Source of the DNA: an uncultured Oscillospiraceae bacterium
GTDB lineage: Bacteria > Bacillota > Clostridia > Oscillospirales > Oscillospiraceae
NCBI GenBank assembly: GCA_910585265.1
Contig: CAJUCA010000010.1
Span: 1 to 64,000, forward strand
DNA length: 64,000 nt
Reading direction: 5' to 3'
In this document: positions 17,511-25,937 of the stretch, piece by piece
Numbering within the stretch: position 1 is the first letter of the stretch
Layout of the letters: each line of letters begins with the position of its first letter
Made by a program: the position numbers and the translations under genes
The notes under the pieces: generated by a model
Database searches by the model: none
What the model was told of the DNA's origin: nothing
What the model saw: only the letters and a program-made list of their open reading frames with translations

Positions 17511-18809
17511 ATGAGCTTTAACGATAATGTTCCAAAACTGAAACCCTATTCCAGAAGTGTATCCATCATTGGCGTAGGCGCCACTCCCTTTGTGCGGATT
17601 TTGGATGATCCGTCCGTCAACGGCCTGTGTGAGCCGGAGCTTTTCGCGTATGCGGCCCGTGACGCGATGAAGGACGCCGGGGTGGACGGCAGTGACGTGG
17701 AGTTTTTTATCCATGGTCAGGCGGGTCCGGGCTGGACCAGCAACTATGCCACCCCCAATATGCATGTGGCCAACTGGATCGGCATGAAGGCCAAAGGCTC
17801 CTACCACCACAGCGAAGCCTGCGCCACGGGATATGTGGCCTTGGAAACCGCGGTACAGTTGGTGGCCTCCGGCCAGTACGACATGGTGCTGAGCGGATGC
17901 ATCGAGACGCCCTATTCTATCGCTTATCCCACCCGCGTCCTCACCAAGCGGCGCTTTGGCACCGATGCAATTTTCCATGAGACCCTTTGTTCCACCCTGC
18001 CCAGGGACTACACCCTGTTCACCCGTGGTGCCCTTCCTTTCAACTCCGAATCCTGGTTGGATTACTACGTCAAGGAAAACAACATCAGCCCGGAGGACGT
18101 GGACGCATTTATGACGGCGCTTTCCATCAACTGCCGCCGTGCCGCTGTGCTGAACCCCCTGTCCACCATCACCAGCAAGACCTATGACGAGCTGGCCGCC
18201 GAGGCCGGTATGGATTCGGCCTATGAGTACCTCCACTCCAAGTTCAACCCGCTGATCGGCAAATATATGCGCGGTTCCCATTTTGAGCAGCGCTGCGATG
18301 GCGCCGCCGCTGTGATTGTCTGCCCGACAGAAATGGCGTACAAGTACACGGATCATCCCATTGAGGTGCTGGGTGTGGGCCATTCCTGCCTTGAGAACGG
18401 CAACCCCAAGCTCGAGATGATTGCGACCATGAATTCTTATCGGCAGATGAAGGAGCTGACCGGCCTGACCGGGGCGGATATGGATCTGTTCCTGACCAAC
18501 GATTTCTATAACCAGTCTGAGATGCTGGCTGCCGAGGTCTGTGAATATCTGCCTGCCGGAGAGGGTTGGAAGTACGTGCGGGACGGACGGATCGCATTTG
18601 ATGGAGACCGTCCGGTGAACTCCAACGGTGGGCGCTGCCATTATGGCCACGCGGCGGGCGCGTCCGGCCTGCACGACCTCTATGAAGCCGTGCGGCAAAT
18701 GCGCGGCGAAGCCGGAGCCACACAGGTGAAGCATGATGTAAAGCGGGCCATGCTGCGTGGGTTCGGCGGCGCGCAAAACCTGCTGAATATTATGCTGGAG
18801 AAAAAGTGA
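17511..18809 (+). CDS. SCP2-type thiolase/ketoacyl-cleaving or -condensing enzyme
   Basis: 432 residues from ATG 17511, preceded by AGGAGG. Thiolase fold: the nucleophile Cys104 in SEACATGYVALE, and the C-terminal NSNGGRCHYGHAAGASGL with the catalytic His and a second Cys. The sequence is of the SCP-x/nondecarboxylating lipid-thiolase type that works with a DUF35 partner, known from benzoylsuccinyl-CoA thiolase BbsAB, the PhlACB acyltransferase and the steroid aldolase Ltp2-ChsH2. The DUF35 gene follows after 19 bases. Whether it cleaves beta-ketoacyl thioesters or forms C-C bonds is open. Confidence 0.88.
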   Translation: MSFNDNVPKLKPYSRSVSIIGVGATPFVRILDDPSVNGLCEPELFAYAARDAMKDAGVDGSDVEFFIHGQAGPGWTSNYATPNMHVANWIGMKAKGSYHHSEACATGYVALETAVQLVASGQYDMVLSGCIETPYSIAYPTRVLTKRRFGTDAIFHETLCSTLPRDYTLFTRGALPFNSESWLDYYVKENNISPEDVDAFMTALSINCRRAAVLNPLSTITSKTYDELAAEAGMDSAYEYLHSKFNPLIGKYMRGSHFEQRCDGAAAVIVCPTEMAYKYTDHPIEVLGVGHSCLENGNPKLEMIATMNSYRQMKELTGLTGADMDLFLTNDFYNQSEMLAAEVCEYLPAGEGWKYVRDGRIAFDGDRPVNSNGGRCHYGHAAGASGLHDLYEAVRQMRGEAGATQVKHDVKRAMLRGFGGAQNLLNIMLEKK

Positions 18810-18828
18810 GATGGGAGGAAACGCTGTC

Positions 18829-19899
18829 ATGACAAAGTATGATTTGAAGCCGATCGTAAAGACCTACTATGACGCGCTGGAAGAAGGCACAATCCTTGGT
18901 CGAAAGTGCCTGCGGTGCGGTCATATTGAGTTCCCCCCGTTCCTCTGCTGCAACACCTGCGGCTGCCTGGATACCGAGTGGATCGATTTGACGAATATGC
19001 GGGGCGTGGTAAAGCAGGCGCTGCCCACAAAGGGCGCTTTTGGAGATCCGGATTTCCGCGCTCAGCACGGCGACTACTTCGCTGTTGAGGTGGACGTCCC
19101 CGGTGTTGACCCCTTTAACACAAGTTTGCTGCACGTGGACTATGACAAGTATGCGGAATTTGATAAAGCTGTCAGCGAGCAGCAGATTGTGGTCAAGCCG
19201 TTGCTGATCCAGGATGAGGATGTCAAAGTCGTGGTGTGGGAGATCGATGGCGAGAGCGAGTTCAAGAAGATTCCTGAATTGAAGCCTGTGAAGAAGGCCG
19301 CAGAGCCTGCGGCGGAGCTGGGCAAGGCTTCCTCGCAAGCTGATGTGGATGACGAGGTAGCCCAAGCAGTGATTGACTGCGCGGCGGGGGCGTATGGTGT
19401 AGACAAGGCGGCTATCACACTGGATACCGACATCCGCGAGGATCTCTCCAACGAATCCATGAAGATGATCGTGATGATTTCCGAGATCGAAGACCGGCTT
19501 CAGGTCACTATTGAGATTCAGGAGGCCAGCCTGCTGAATACCGTCGGCGAGTTTGTTGCCAAGGTGAAGGAGCGGAAGGGAATCGCTGTCGATCCAAGGC
19601 CGGTTAATACGAAGAAAGAGCCCACAAGCAAGCAGATCCCGGCAAAAGCGGCTGCCGCTCAAATCGAAGACCCTGTGGCCCAAGCAGTGATTGACTGTGC
19701 GGCGGGGGCGTATGGTGTAGACAAGGCGGCTATCACACTGGATACCGACATCCGCGAGGATCTCTCCAACGAATCCATGAAGATGATCGTGATGATTTCC
19801 GAGATCGAAGACCGGCTTCAGGTCACCATTGAGATTCAGGAGGCCAGCCTGCTGAATACCATCGGCGAGTTTGTTGCCAAGGTGAAAGAGAGGCTTTAA
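18829..19899 (+). CDS. DUF35 zinc-ribbon/OB protein fused to two tandem acyl carrier domains
   Basis: 356 residues from MTKYDLKP. Residues 1-145 are DUF35: a rubredoxin-like zinc ribbon (Cys27, Cys30, Cys41, Cys44) then an OB fold. After an Ala/Lys-rich linker come two carrier domains of about 75 residues, separated by a second Pro/Lys/Ala linker. The expected phosphopantetheine serines are Ser210 and Ser316, set in LSNESMKM where carrier proteins normally have DSL. DUF35 proteins scaffold thiolases and hold CoA's pantetheine arm; fused carrier domains would replace CoA by a tethered arm. I know no standard family with this DUF35-ACP-ACP order. Confidence 0.88.
   Translation: MTKYDLKPIVKTYYDALEEGTILGRKCLRCGHIEFPPFLCCNTCGCLDTEWIDLTNMRGVVKQALPTKGAFGDPDFRAQHGDYFAVEVDVPGVDPFNTSLLHVDYDKYAEFDKAVSEQQIVVKPLLIQDEDVKVVVWEIDGESEFKKIPELKPVKKAAEPAAELGKASSQADVDDEVAQAVIDCAAGAYGVDKAAITLDTDIREDLSNESMKMIVMISEIEDRLQVTIEIQEASLLNTVGEFVAKVKERKGIAVDPRPVNTKKEPTSKQIPAKAAAAQIEDPVAQAVIDCAAGAYGVDKAAITLDTDIREDLSNESMKMIVMISEIEDRLQVTIEIQEASLLNTIGEFVAKVKERL
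19360..19889 (+). repeat. Near-identical tandem repeat encoding the two carrier domains
   Basis: Bases 19360-19571 and 19678-19889 (offset 318) align with four differences before the last codon: C/T near 19380, T/C near 19509, G/A near 19544 and G/A near 19570. Such similarity at third positions points to a recent duplication or ongoing gene conversion. Confidence 0.9.
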
Positions 19900-19901
19900 G
19901 C

Positions 19902-20912
19902 ATGAGCTTTATTGATTCCATTTTTGAAAAGGCAAAGGCCAACCTGAAGACCATTACAATCCCCGAATATGATAACGATTACATGATGAAGGCCGCAGTG
20001 AAGGCGCATCAGGATAAAATTGCGAACATTCTCCTGGTCGGTCCTACTGCCGAGATTCAAAAGCGGGCGGAGGCGCTGAACCTGGACATCACCGGGATGA
20101 ATATTGCGGACCCGGAGGATGCGGACTATACGAAAGCGCTTCTGGATCGCTATGCCGCTTTGCCCGAGAAGGTGATGCCGCGGAGCTTTATTGCCAAGCG
20201 GATTTCCAGCCCGCTGTATCTTGCGGTGTTGATTGAGGCAGTGGGGGATGCGGATGGTACGCTGGCCGGGGTCAATGCCACTACATATGAGTTTATCATG
20301 GCGGCTAACAGCACCATTGGCCTGAAGCCTGGTGTTTCCACAGCGTCCGGTGTTTTGATCGTGGAGGCGGAGGACTTCGACGGACTGCAGGGCACCTGCT
20401 TTGGTATGTCCGATGGCGCGGTCTGCATTTCCCCCACGGTGGAACAGCACGCTAATATTGCCATTTCCTCCTGCGAGACATTCCGGGCCATTACGGGCGT
20501 TGAGCCCCGGTGCGCGTTCCTCTCTTACTCCACAGACGGCAGCGGCGGCTCCAGCGAACCCGTCAAGAAGATCCGCGAGGCGTTGGCCCTGGCGCAGAAA
20601 ATGCGTCCTGATCTCAAAATTGATGGAGAGTTCCAGACGGATGCCGCCATTGACGAACGTGTAGGCGCAAAGAAGGTAAAGCGTCCCAGCGAGGTCGCCG
20701 GCAGGGCCAACGTGCTCATTTTCCCGGACGCGGCGGCCTGCAACATCGGCTCGAAACTGGTGCTCCGCTTTGCGAAGGGCGTGAAGCAGTACGGCCCCCT
20801 GTACCAGGGGTTCCGCCTTCCCATTTTGGACTGCTCCCGGAGTGATACCGACGTGACGCTCTACAATAACATTGCTCTGCTCAGTGTGCTGGCAGCGGAT
20901 AAGCATTCGTAA
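19902..20912 (+). CDS. Phosphate acyltransferase (phosphotransbutyrylase-like)
   Basis: 336 residues, ATG two bases after the DUF35-ACP stop. It belongs to the PTA/PTB family: LVGPTAEIQKRAE in the N-terminal half, and the C-terminal DGEFQTDAAID and GRANVLIFPDAAACNIGSKL motifs typical of acetyl/butyryl phosphotransferases. The usual reaction is acyl-CoA plus phosphate to acyl phosphate plus CoA. With butyrate kinase at the start of the operon it makes an ATP-yielding or acid-activating pair. Direct coupling to the carrier-protein gene suggests the acyl thioester partner may be the tethered ACP, as PlsX does for fatty acids; this is inference. Confidence 0.87.
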   Translation: MSFIDSIFEKAKANLKTITIPEYDNDYMMKAAVKAHQDKIANILLVGPTAEIQKRAEALNLDITGMNIADPEDADYTKALLDRYAALPEKVMPRSFIAKRISSPLYLAVLIEAVGDADGTLAGVNATTYEFIMAANSTIGLKPGVSTASGVLIVEAEDFDGLQGTCFGMSDGAVCISPTVEQHANIAISSCETFRAITGVEPRCAFLSYSTDGSGGSSEPVKKIREALALAQKMRPDLKIDGEFQTDAAIDERVGAKKVKRPSEVAGRANVLIFPDAAACNIGSKLVLRFAKGVKQYGPLYQGFRLPILDCSRSDTDVTLYNNIALLSVLAADKHS

Positions 20913-21016
20913 TAACCACGGCTATATGCGCTATATCGTCACAGACGATACAAAAGGCAGTTATTGAGGAATCGAAAAAGACTATCTGAAAATCCTGCCA
21001 AGGGAGGAACGTATCT

Positions 21017-22306
21017 ATGGACAGCAAACAGCTGACCAACAACCGCTTCGGCAAATGGGGCTGGAGCATGATTATCTACACGCTTCTGCTCTACTACATC
21101 TACGCGGGCCTGTGCGTGGACAGCATGAACCTCTACCCGGACGTATTTGCGGGCCAATACGGCATGGATCGCAACCTGCTTCTGGGCCTGGCCACCCCCG
21201 CAGGCGTCATCGGCGTATTGGGCGGCGTGGTATTCGGCCATATTTGTATGAAGATCGGTGTCCGTCTGATGTCTGGCATATCGTTGATCATCGCCGGTAT
21301 ACTGTATGTCATCTATGGCTTTGCAGGCACCCCTGTTATGTATCTGATTGTACTCACCGCGCTGTGCTTTGTGGGCAATGCCTTCGGCCTTATTTCCACC
21401 GCCACCCTGATGGGTAACTGGTTCCCCCGGAAAAAGGGCATTGCCTTGGGCTGGGCCACCATGGGTGCGCCTCTGGCCACTGCTACCTTTGTAGCCCTGC
21501 TGAGTGTCTTATACGATACCATCGGTCTGCAAATGACCTCCGTAGGCGTGGGTGCCGCGGTGGTGTTAATGGGTATCATCACCTTCTTCTGGGCGAAGGA
21601 TTACCCGGAGGAGGTGGGGGCCTACCCCGACAACATCAAAGAGGGCAGTGAACAGTTGTCCGCCCAGTTCAATGAGATGAAATCCTACAAAAGTGACTTC
21701 ACTGTGGGCCGTCTGCTGCGGGATAAGGATATGTGGCTCATTGCAGTCGGCTTTGGCCTCTTGTGGATGGTGACCGTGGGAATTGTGTCCCAGTTTGTGC
21801 CCCGGATGATCAGTGTGTGGGCTCCTACTATGGGGCCTGAGGCTGCTCAAGGCAAAGCCATGCTTATGCTCACTGTAGCCGCGCTGATTGGGCTGATCGG
21901 CTCCTATTTTTGGGGCTGGCTGGATCAGAAAGTGGGGACGAAACTTGCCTCTTGTGTCTATTCTCTGTCTTACATCGCCGCCCTGCTGTTACTGATTTTT
22001 GCCCAGGTGGAAATCCTCATCTACGTTGCCGTGCTCTTTGTGGGTTTTGGCATCGGTGGCCTGCTGAACTTGATGCCCTCCCTGGTCATCTCCGTGTACG
22101 GTCGGCATGACTTTCAGGCCGCCAACAGCTTGGTGTCCCCTATCGCCTCGCTGCTGCAAAAAGCCGCTTTTGCCCTGATGGCCGTGCTGCTCACTGTTTC
22201 CAACGGCGACTACACGCTGCCTTACGCTGTATTTATCGGGGTGGATGTGCTGGGGTTGATCCTGCTGCTGTGTGTCACGAACCAGTGTAAGGGCAAACAG
22301 GATTGA
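21017..22306 (+). CDS. MFS carboxylate transporter (OFA-like)
   Basis: 429 residues with about 12 hydrophobic segments in two six-helix halves and a charged central loop (residues 200-225). The N-terminal half resembles oxalate/formate antiporter-type MFS proteins (NLYPDVFAGQYG; TLMGNWFPRKKGIALG). An AGGGAGGAA site lies just upstream. It is the last gene of the acyl operon and is followed by a terminator, so it probably imports the substrate acid or exchanges it for the product across the membrane. Substrate unknown. Confidence 0.88.
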   Translation: MDSKQLTNNRFGKWGWSMIIYTLLLYYIYAGLCVDSMNLYPDVFAGQYGMDRNLLLGLATPAGVIGVLGGVVFGHICMKIGVRLMSGISLIIAGILYVIYGFAGTPVMYLIVLTALCFVGNAFGLISTATLMGNWFPRKKGIALGWATMGAPLATATFVALLSVLYDTIGLQMTSVGVGAAVVLMGIITFFWAKDYPEEVGAYPDNIKEGSEQLSAQFNEMKSYKSDFTVGRLLRDKDMWLIAVGFGLLWMVTVGIVSQFVPRMISVWAPTMGPEAAQGKAMLMLTVAALIGLIGSYFWGWLDQKVGTKLASCVYSLSYIAALLLLIFAQVEILIYVAVLFVGFGIGGLLNLMPSLVISVYGRHDFQAANSLVSPIASLLQKAAFALMAVLLTVSNGDYTLPYAVFIGVDVLGLILLLCVTNQCKGKQD

Positions 22307-22335
22307 TTTGTAGGCAGTTTCTGCCTTTCGCTCCG

Positions 22336-22373
22336 CGTCCCCCGCATACTTTTTGTGCGGGGGACGTTTTTTT
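22336..22373 (+). terminator. Terminator of the acyl operon
   Basis: CGTCCCCCGCA (22336-22346) pairs perfectly with TGCGGGGGACG (22356-22366), followed by seven T. It lies 30 bases after the MFS stop and marks the end of the metabolic operon. Confidence 0.92.
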
Positions 22374-22479
22374 AACAGTTTTGTTTCATACAGTAATTGC
22401 CGCCTATTACCTCGGCATTACTTTGCCCTGAGCGTTTCTACTCGCTTTTGGTGACATAGCGGATAACTCAATTTCCCGG

Positions 22480-22752
22480 CTATTTGATTTGGTATAGATT
22501 TGAGGAAAAACTCCCATTCTCCCTCCATCTGCTGGACTTCTCCACCAGCCCCGCTTTCACCAGATCCTCCAGCGCCCGCTTCACCGTTGAGCGGGACAGA
22601 CTCACCCCAGCGGCGATGGTATTGATCCCCGGCCAGCAGGTGCCCTCCTTGTTGGCGTGGTCCTTGAGGTAGATGTACACCGCCTTGGCCCGCGGGCCCA
22701 GTTCGTGATCCTGGTAGATGGAATCATAGTAGGCCAATGTCTCACCTCCCAT
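22480..22752 (-). CDS. Winged-helix DNA-binding protein
   Basis: 90 residues from MGGETLAYYDSI, overlapping the end of the VirD4 gene by 11 bp. The sequence GPRAKAVYIYLKDHANKEG followed by SLSRSTVKRALEDLVKAGLVEK is a classical winged HTH, as in small replication or transfer regulators of Tn1549-like elements. It is the last gene of the minus-strand conjugation block, and translational coupling to virD4 is likely. Function beyond DNA binding is unknown. Confidence 0.78.
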   Translation of the reverse strand: MGGETLAYYDSIYQDHELGPRAKAVYIYLKDHANKEGTCWPGINTIAAGVSLSRSTVKRALEDLVKAGLVEKSSRWRENGSFSSNLYQIK

Positions 22753-24610
22753 CGGTGGCCGGTGGTTGGTTAACCCGCTTCTTTGCGGAATCGGGCATCG
22801 TTGCCAGCGGCTGACTTTCTTTCTGCTGGTGAATGTCACCCTTATACTCGACTTGCCGCCCAGCCCGTCCCTCACGCGGGGGACGGGCTTTCTCGTCGTT
22901 CTTCGGATCTGTCCAGAACCGGGCGATGATGGCATCCTCTAACTCCTGTCGTCCGGCGTAGTACACCTTCCGCTGCCCATGCTCCGGGGTCTGGTAGATA
23001 TCTCCGAAGGTAATGCCCCAATCCAGAAACAGCCGCAGCCTTGTCCGCATGGGGTGGGAGCCGGTTTTCATCACCACGAACTCACCCTTGGGGATGGACT
23101 TCAGTTCGTCCGGCGTCATGAGCGCCCGTTCCGCCATTTGGAGGGATTGGCTGTTTTCACCCTTCCCGTGGCTGATGGAACCGGACTGGACGGTGTAGGT
23201 GCCCAGGGAGCGGGACAGTTCCTCTGCGGTCTTACTGTTGGGTGCGAAGCCGCCGAAGATGGTGTCCTGCACATTGTCCTGGATAATCTCCGAGCCTTCG
23301 CGGCCATAATTCTTCTCCAACTGGGCCAGTGATTGGATGATAGGCACCAGCGTCAGCCTGCGGGAGCGCCCAGCGCTGAACAGCGGCAGGATGTCGAAGG
23401 GCGGCATGGTGCCCAACTCATCACAGAACAGCACTACTCGGTTCTTCAGCTTGCCACCGTTCTCGTCCGCCACGGAGAACAGCTCCCGCGCCAAGTTCTG
23501 GATCATCAATCCCGCCATGAAATTTTTCGTCTGATCTTCCTCCGGCAGGATCAAAAAGATGGCGGACTTTTTGCTGGCAAAGCTCTCGGCGTCCAGCGGG
23601 CTGTCGAAACAGATTGTCTGCTCCAGCTCACTGTCCAGAAAAGCGTTTAACCGGGACAGCACGGTGGACAGCACTGACGCCATAGCTTGCTCCGAGGTGT
23701 TCAGCGCGGCCCCGGCAAACCACCGGGCCTTATGCTCGGAGGGCAGGCGGCTCATCAACACCTGGAAACAGCTTTTGCCTTTGGCCTGAGACGGCTCCAG
23801 CAGATCCTGCACCAGCTTGAACACGGACACGATGTGGCGGCGCTCCTGGAGTTTGCCATCGATCTTTTTCGGGGGAAGGAATTCCGCTAAAAGCAGGATC
23901 ACCGCTGTCAGGAGCCCTTCAGCGGAATCGTAAAAAAACGCATTCTGTCCTCGGTTACCACTGTCCCCATCTGGACTGATGATGGTTTTGGACAGGATCT
24001 TGGCGTACTTCTCCGCCTTGGCCCGTGCCGCCAGATCGTCCGGGCGCTCCGCCGCCTCGTCCATGTAGCGGTTCACCAGCGTCAAAAAATTGAACCCGTC
24101 AGAGCGGGTGGGGTTGCGCAGATCGATGACCGACACCTGGTAGCCATAGCAATTTTGCGCGATGGCTCCGTAGTTCCGGGCCAAATCCCCCTTGGTGTCC
24201 AAGGCCAGATAGCTCATCCCGCAGGCGCAAGCGTACTCCAAATTTGGGTACAGGAAGAACGCCGTCTTGCCTACGCCGGACGCACCGATCATCAGGCAAT
24301 GGATGTCATCTTCGTCCACCAACGCAGTAACCTTGTTCTTCTTTCCCAACGAACCCAGCACCAGCCCCTGGGCTTTGGGGAGATTCTCCCCCCTCCGCCA
24401 TTCGGCAGGGCGGAAGGGGATGTGGGCAAAGGTCTTTCCGATCTCTTTCGGCGTAGCCCACCGGGCGGTGCCGTGCTGGCCGTCGCCCACCGGCTTGGCC
24501 TTGATGCTGTTGAGCGATCCCCGGCTGGACAAAAAAGAAGCCCCGCCAATGACCAGCAGGGCAGCGGCGGCGACAATAAGAATGATAAATTGTTGGGGCA
24601 TAGGCGGCAC
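22742..24610 (-). CDS. VirD4/TraG-type coupling protein (T4SS ATPase)
   Basis: 622 residues. An N-terminal membrane segment (about residues 7-25) is followed by the ATPase domain: Walker A GASGVGKTAFF near residue 113, ALDTKGDL, and the Walker B-type FCDELGTM near residue 395. Typical TraG C-terminal blocks (FGGFAPNSKTAEELSRSLG; MTPDELKSIPKG) are present. It docks the relaxase-DNA complex to the mating channel at the inner membrane. Full length for the family. It ends overlapping the small HTH gene. Confidence 0.95.
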   Translation of the reverse strand: MPPMPQQFIILIVAAAALLVIGGASFLSSRGSLNSIKAKPVGDGQHGTARWATPKEIGKTFAHIPFRPAEWRRGENLPKAQGLVLGSLGKKNKVTALVDEDDIHCLMIGASGVGKTAFFLYPNLEYACACGMSYLALDTKGDLARNYGAIAQNCYGYQVSVIDLRNPTRSDGFNFLTLVNRYMDEAAERPDDLAARAKAEKYAKILSKTIISPDGDSGNRGQNAFFYDSAEGLLTAVILLLAEFLPPKKIDGKLQERRHIVSVFKLVQDLLEPSQAKGKSCFQVLMSRLPSEHKARWFAGAALNTSEQAMASVLSTVLSRLNAFLDSELEQTICFDSPLDAESFASKKSAIFLILPEEDQTKNFMAGLMIQNLARELFSVADENGGKLKNRVVLFCDELGTMPPFDILPLFSAGRSRRLTLVPIIQSLAQLEKNYGREGSEIIQDNVQDTIFGGFAPNSKTAEELSRSLGTYTVQSGSISHGKGENSQSLQMAERALMTPDELKSIPKGEFVVMKTGSHPMRTRLRLFLDWGITFGDIYQTPEHGQRKVYYAGRQELEDAIIARFWTDPKNDEKARPPREGRAGRQVEYKGDIHQQKESQPLATMPDSAKKRVNQPPATDGR

Positions 24611-24611
24611 C

Positions 24612-24941
24612 TCAGTACGGGTACGCCATGCCGTCCGCCATGACGCCGATCTGGTTCATGGGTGCGGCGCCGATGGTGCACTCAGGCTTCGCCACTACCC
24701 CATGGTGATGGAATGCGGTAGCCCCGCCCTGGTGGGCGTAGAGATGGGGCGGCTGCTCCTGAAACCGCTCGGGGAACATCCGCACCGCAGTATCCCGCAG
24801 GATGTCCAGGTCGGTGCTCTTGGCGGCCCGATAGACCACCACCAGTTCCTCTGCGCTGAGGGTAGGGGCAAAATTGGGTGGTTGCCGGCGGAGCATCTCG
24901 GCCCCACGGCGGCGGCAGTAGTCACGATACGCTCTGTTCAT
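24612..24941 (-). CDS. Small ICE protein of unknown function
   Basis: 109 residues from MNRAYRDYCRRRG, chosen because the reading frame upstream is inside the primase gene; overlaps its end by 20 bp. Basic N-terminus (YRDYCRRRGAEMLRRQ), a helical middle with DILRDTAVRMFPERF, and a His/Gly-rich tail. No motif recognised. Its place between primase and VirD4 is typical for small Tn1549-like transfer-operon genes. Confidence 0.6.
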   Translation of the reverse strand: MNRAYRDYCRRRGAEMLRRQPPNFAPTLSAEELVVVYRAAKSTDLDILRDTAVRMFPERFQEQPPHLYAHQGGATAFHHHGVVAKPECTIGAAPMNQIGVMADGMAYPY

Positions 24942-25851
24942 GTTGCTGATTCTCCTCCATTTCCTGTTGAAAATTTGCGCACAAATCTTCGTTCCAATCT
25001 TTGTTGATGGGCACCAGCGCATTTACTTCCAGCCTCTTTTCCCGCACCACCTTCGCCAGCCGCCTGGTGGCAAGCTGCCCTGCCTGGTCGTTGTCCAGAG
25101 CCAGGTGGATGCTCTCAATCTGCGGATACCGCTCCAGCATCCCCAGCATGGCCTGGGAGGACGTGCCGCACAGCGCAACATAGCTGTGCCTGGCCCAGCC
25201 GCTGTCGTGGAATTGGGAGAGGAACGACAGCATATCAATGGGTGCTTCAAACACCGTCAGGTGTTCGCTGACCCCCGGCCAGTTGAAGGCGTAACGGAAG
25301 TCACTGCCCTCCACGGTCATACGGAAAGCCTTACCCTGGCTGTTGGTGCTGCGCTTGTGGGCATGGCGGGCAGTGCCATCCTTATCCATGCCGACAAAGA
25401 CAGCGTTGTGATAGCTCTTGTCCTCGTAGACCAGCCCCAGCCGGACGAAGGCGGTGAGCACGTCCCGATTCAAGTGCCGGGATTTGAGCAGATATGCGAA
25501 CGCCCGCCGGTTATCCCCGTTGGCGGGCGGCAAGGCAAAGGACCTTTTTATTCTTTCCCGGGGCGTGTCTATCTTAGGGTCGAGTAGGGCAATGTCCTCC
25601 CCCAGCAGGGTGAGCATAGCCTGCTGGTAGTTCATGCCGTAAAACTTTTTGAGGAACGACACCGGACCGCCGCCCTGTTCGGCGGCATGGTCGTACCACT
25701 CGTTGCCGGATACGGTGACGCTGTGGTCACTGGTCATACGCAGCTCAGGCCCGGAGCGCACCAGCTTTTCGCCCCGGCTGCGCAGGAACTCGGGGAGATC
25801 CACCAAGCTGGCCTGACGTTTTTGTTCGTCTGAGAAATGGATGTAGGACAC
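24922..25851 (-). CDS. DUF3991/TOPRIM primase-like protein
   Basis: 309 residues from GTG 25851, supported by AGGGAGGT six bases upstream. The N-terminal half holds the DUF3991 zinc-finger-like part (FLRSRGEKLVRSG; WYDHAAEQGGGPVSFLKKFYG). The C-terminal half is a TOPRIM fold (TVFEAPIDMLSF; IHLALDNDQAGQLATRRL). Such proteins in conjugative elements prime or restart replication of the transferred strand. A longer open frame upstream exists but has no ribosome site and overlaps the divergent nucleotidyltransferase gene. Confidence 0.87.
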   Translation of the reverse strand: MSYIHFSDEQKRQASLVDLPEFLRSRGEKLVRSGPELRMTSDHSVTVSGNEWYDHAAEQGGGPVSFLKKFYGMNYQQAMLTLLGEDIALLDPKIDTPRERIKRSFALPPANGDNRRAFAYLLKSRHLNRDVLTAFVRLGLVYEDKSYHNAVFVGMDKDGTARHAHKRSTNSQGKAFRMTVEGSDFRYAFNWPGVSEHLTVFEAPIDMLSFLSQFHDSGWARHSYVALCGTSSQAMLGMLERYPQIESIHLALDNDQAGQLATRRLAKVVREKRLEVNALVPINKDWNEDLCANFQQEMEENQQHEQSVS

Positions 25852-25937
25852 TTTGATACCTCCCTGTAGAATTGATTTTTGTTGTAACGCATGATACAAT
25901 GTGGGCACATTTCTATGGTCAAGGGCGGTGCACTGCT

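Noticed and set aside
22374..22479. ICE right or left end
   Set aside because: A border is expected near here, but I found no direct repeat or att core by eye and cannot place an end.
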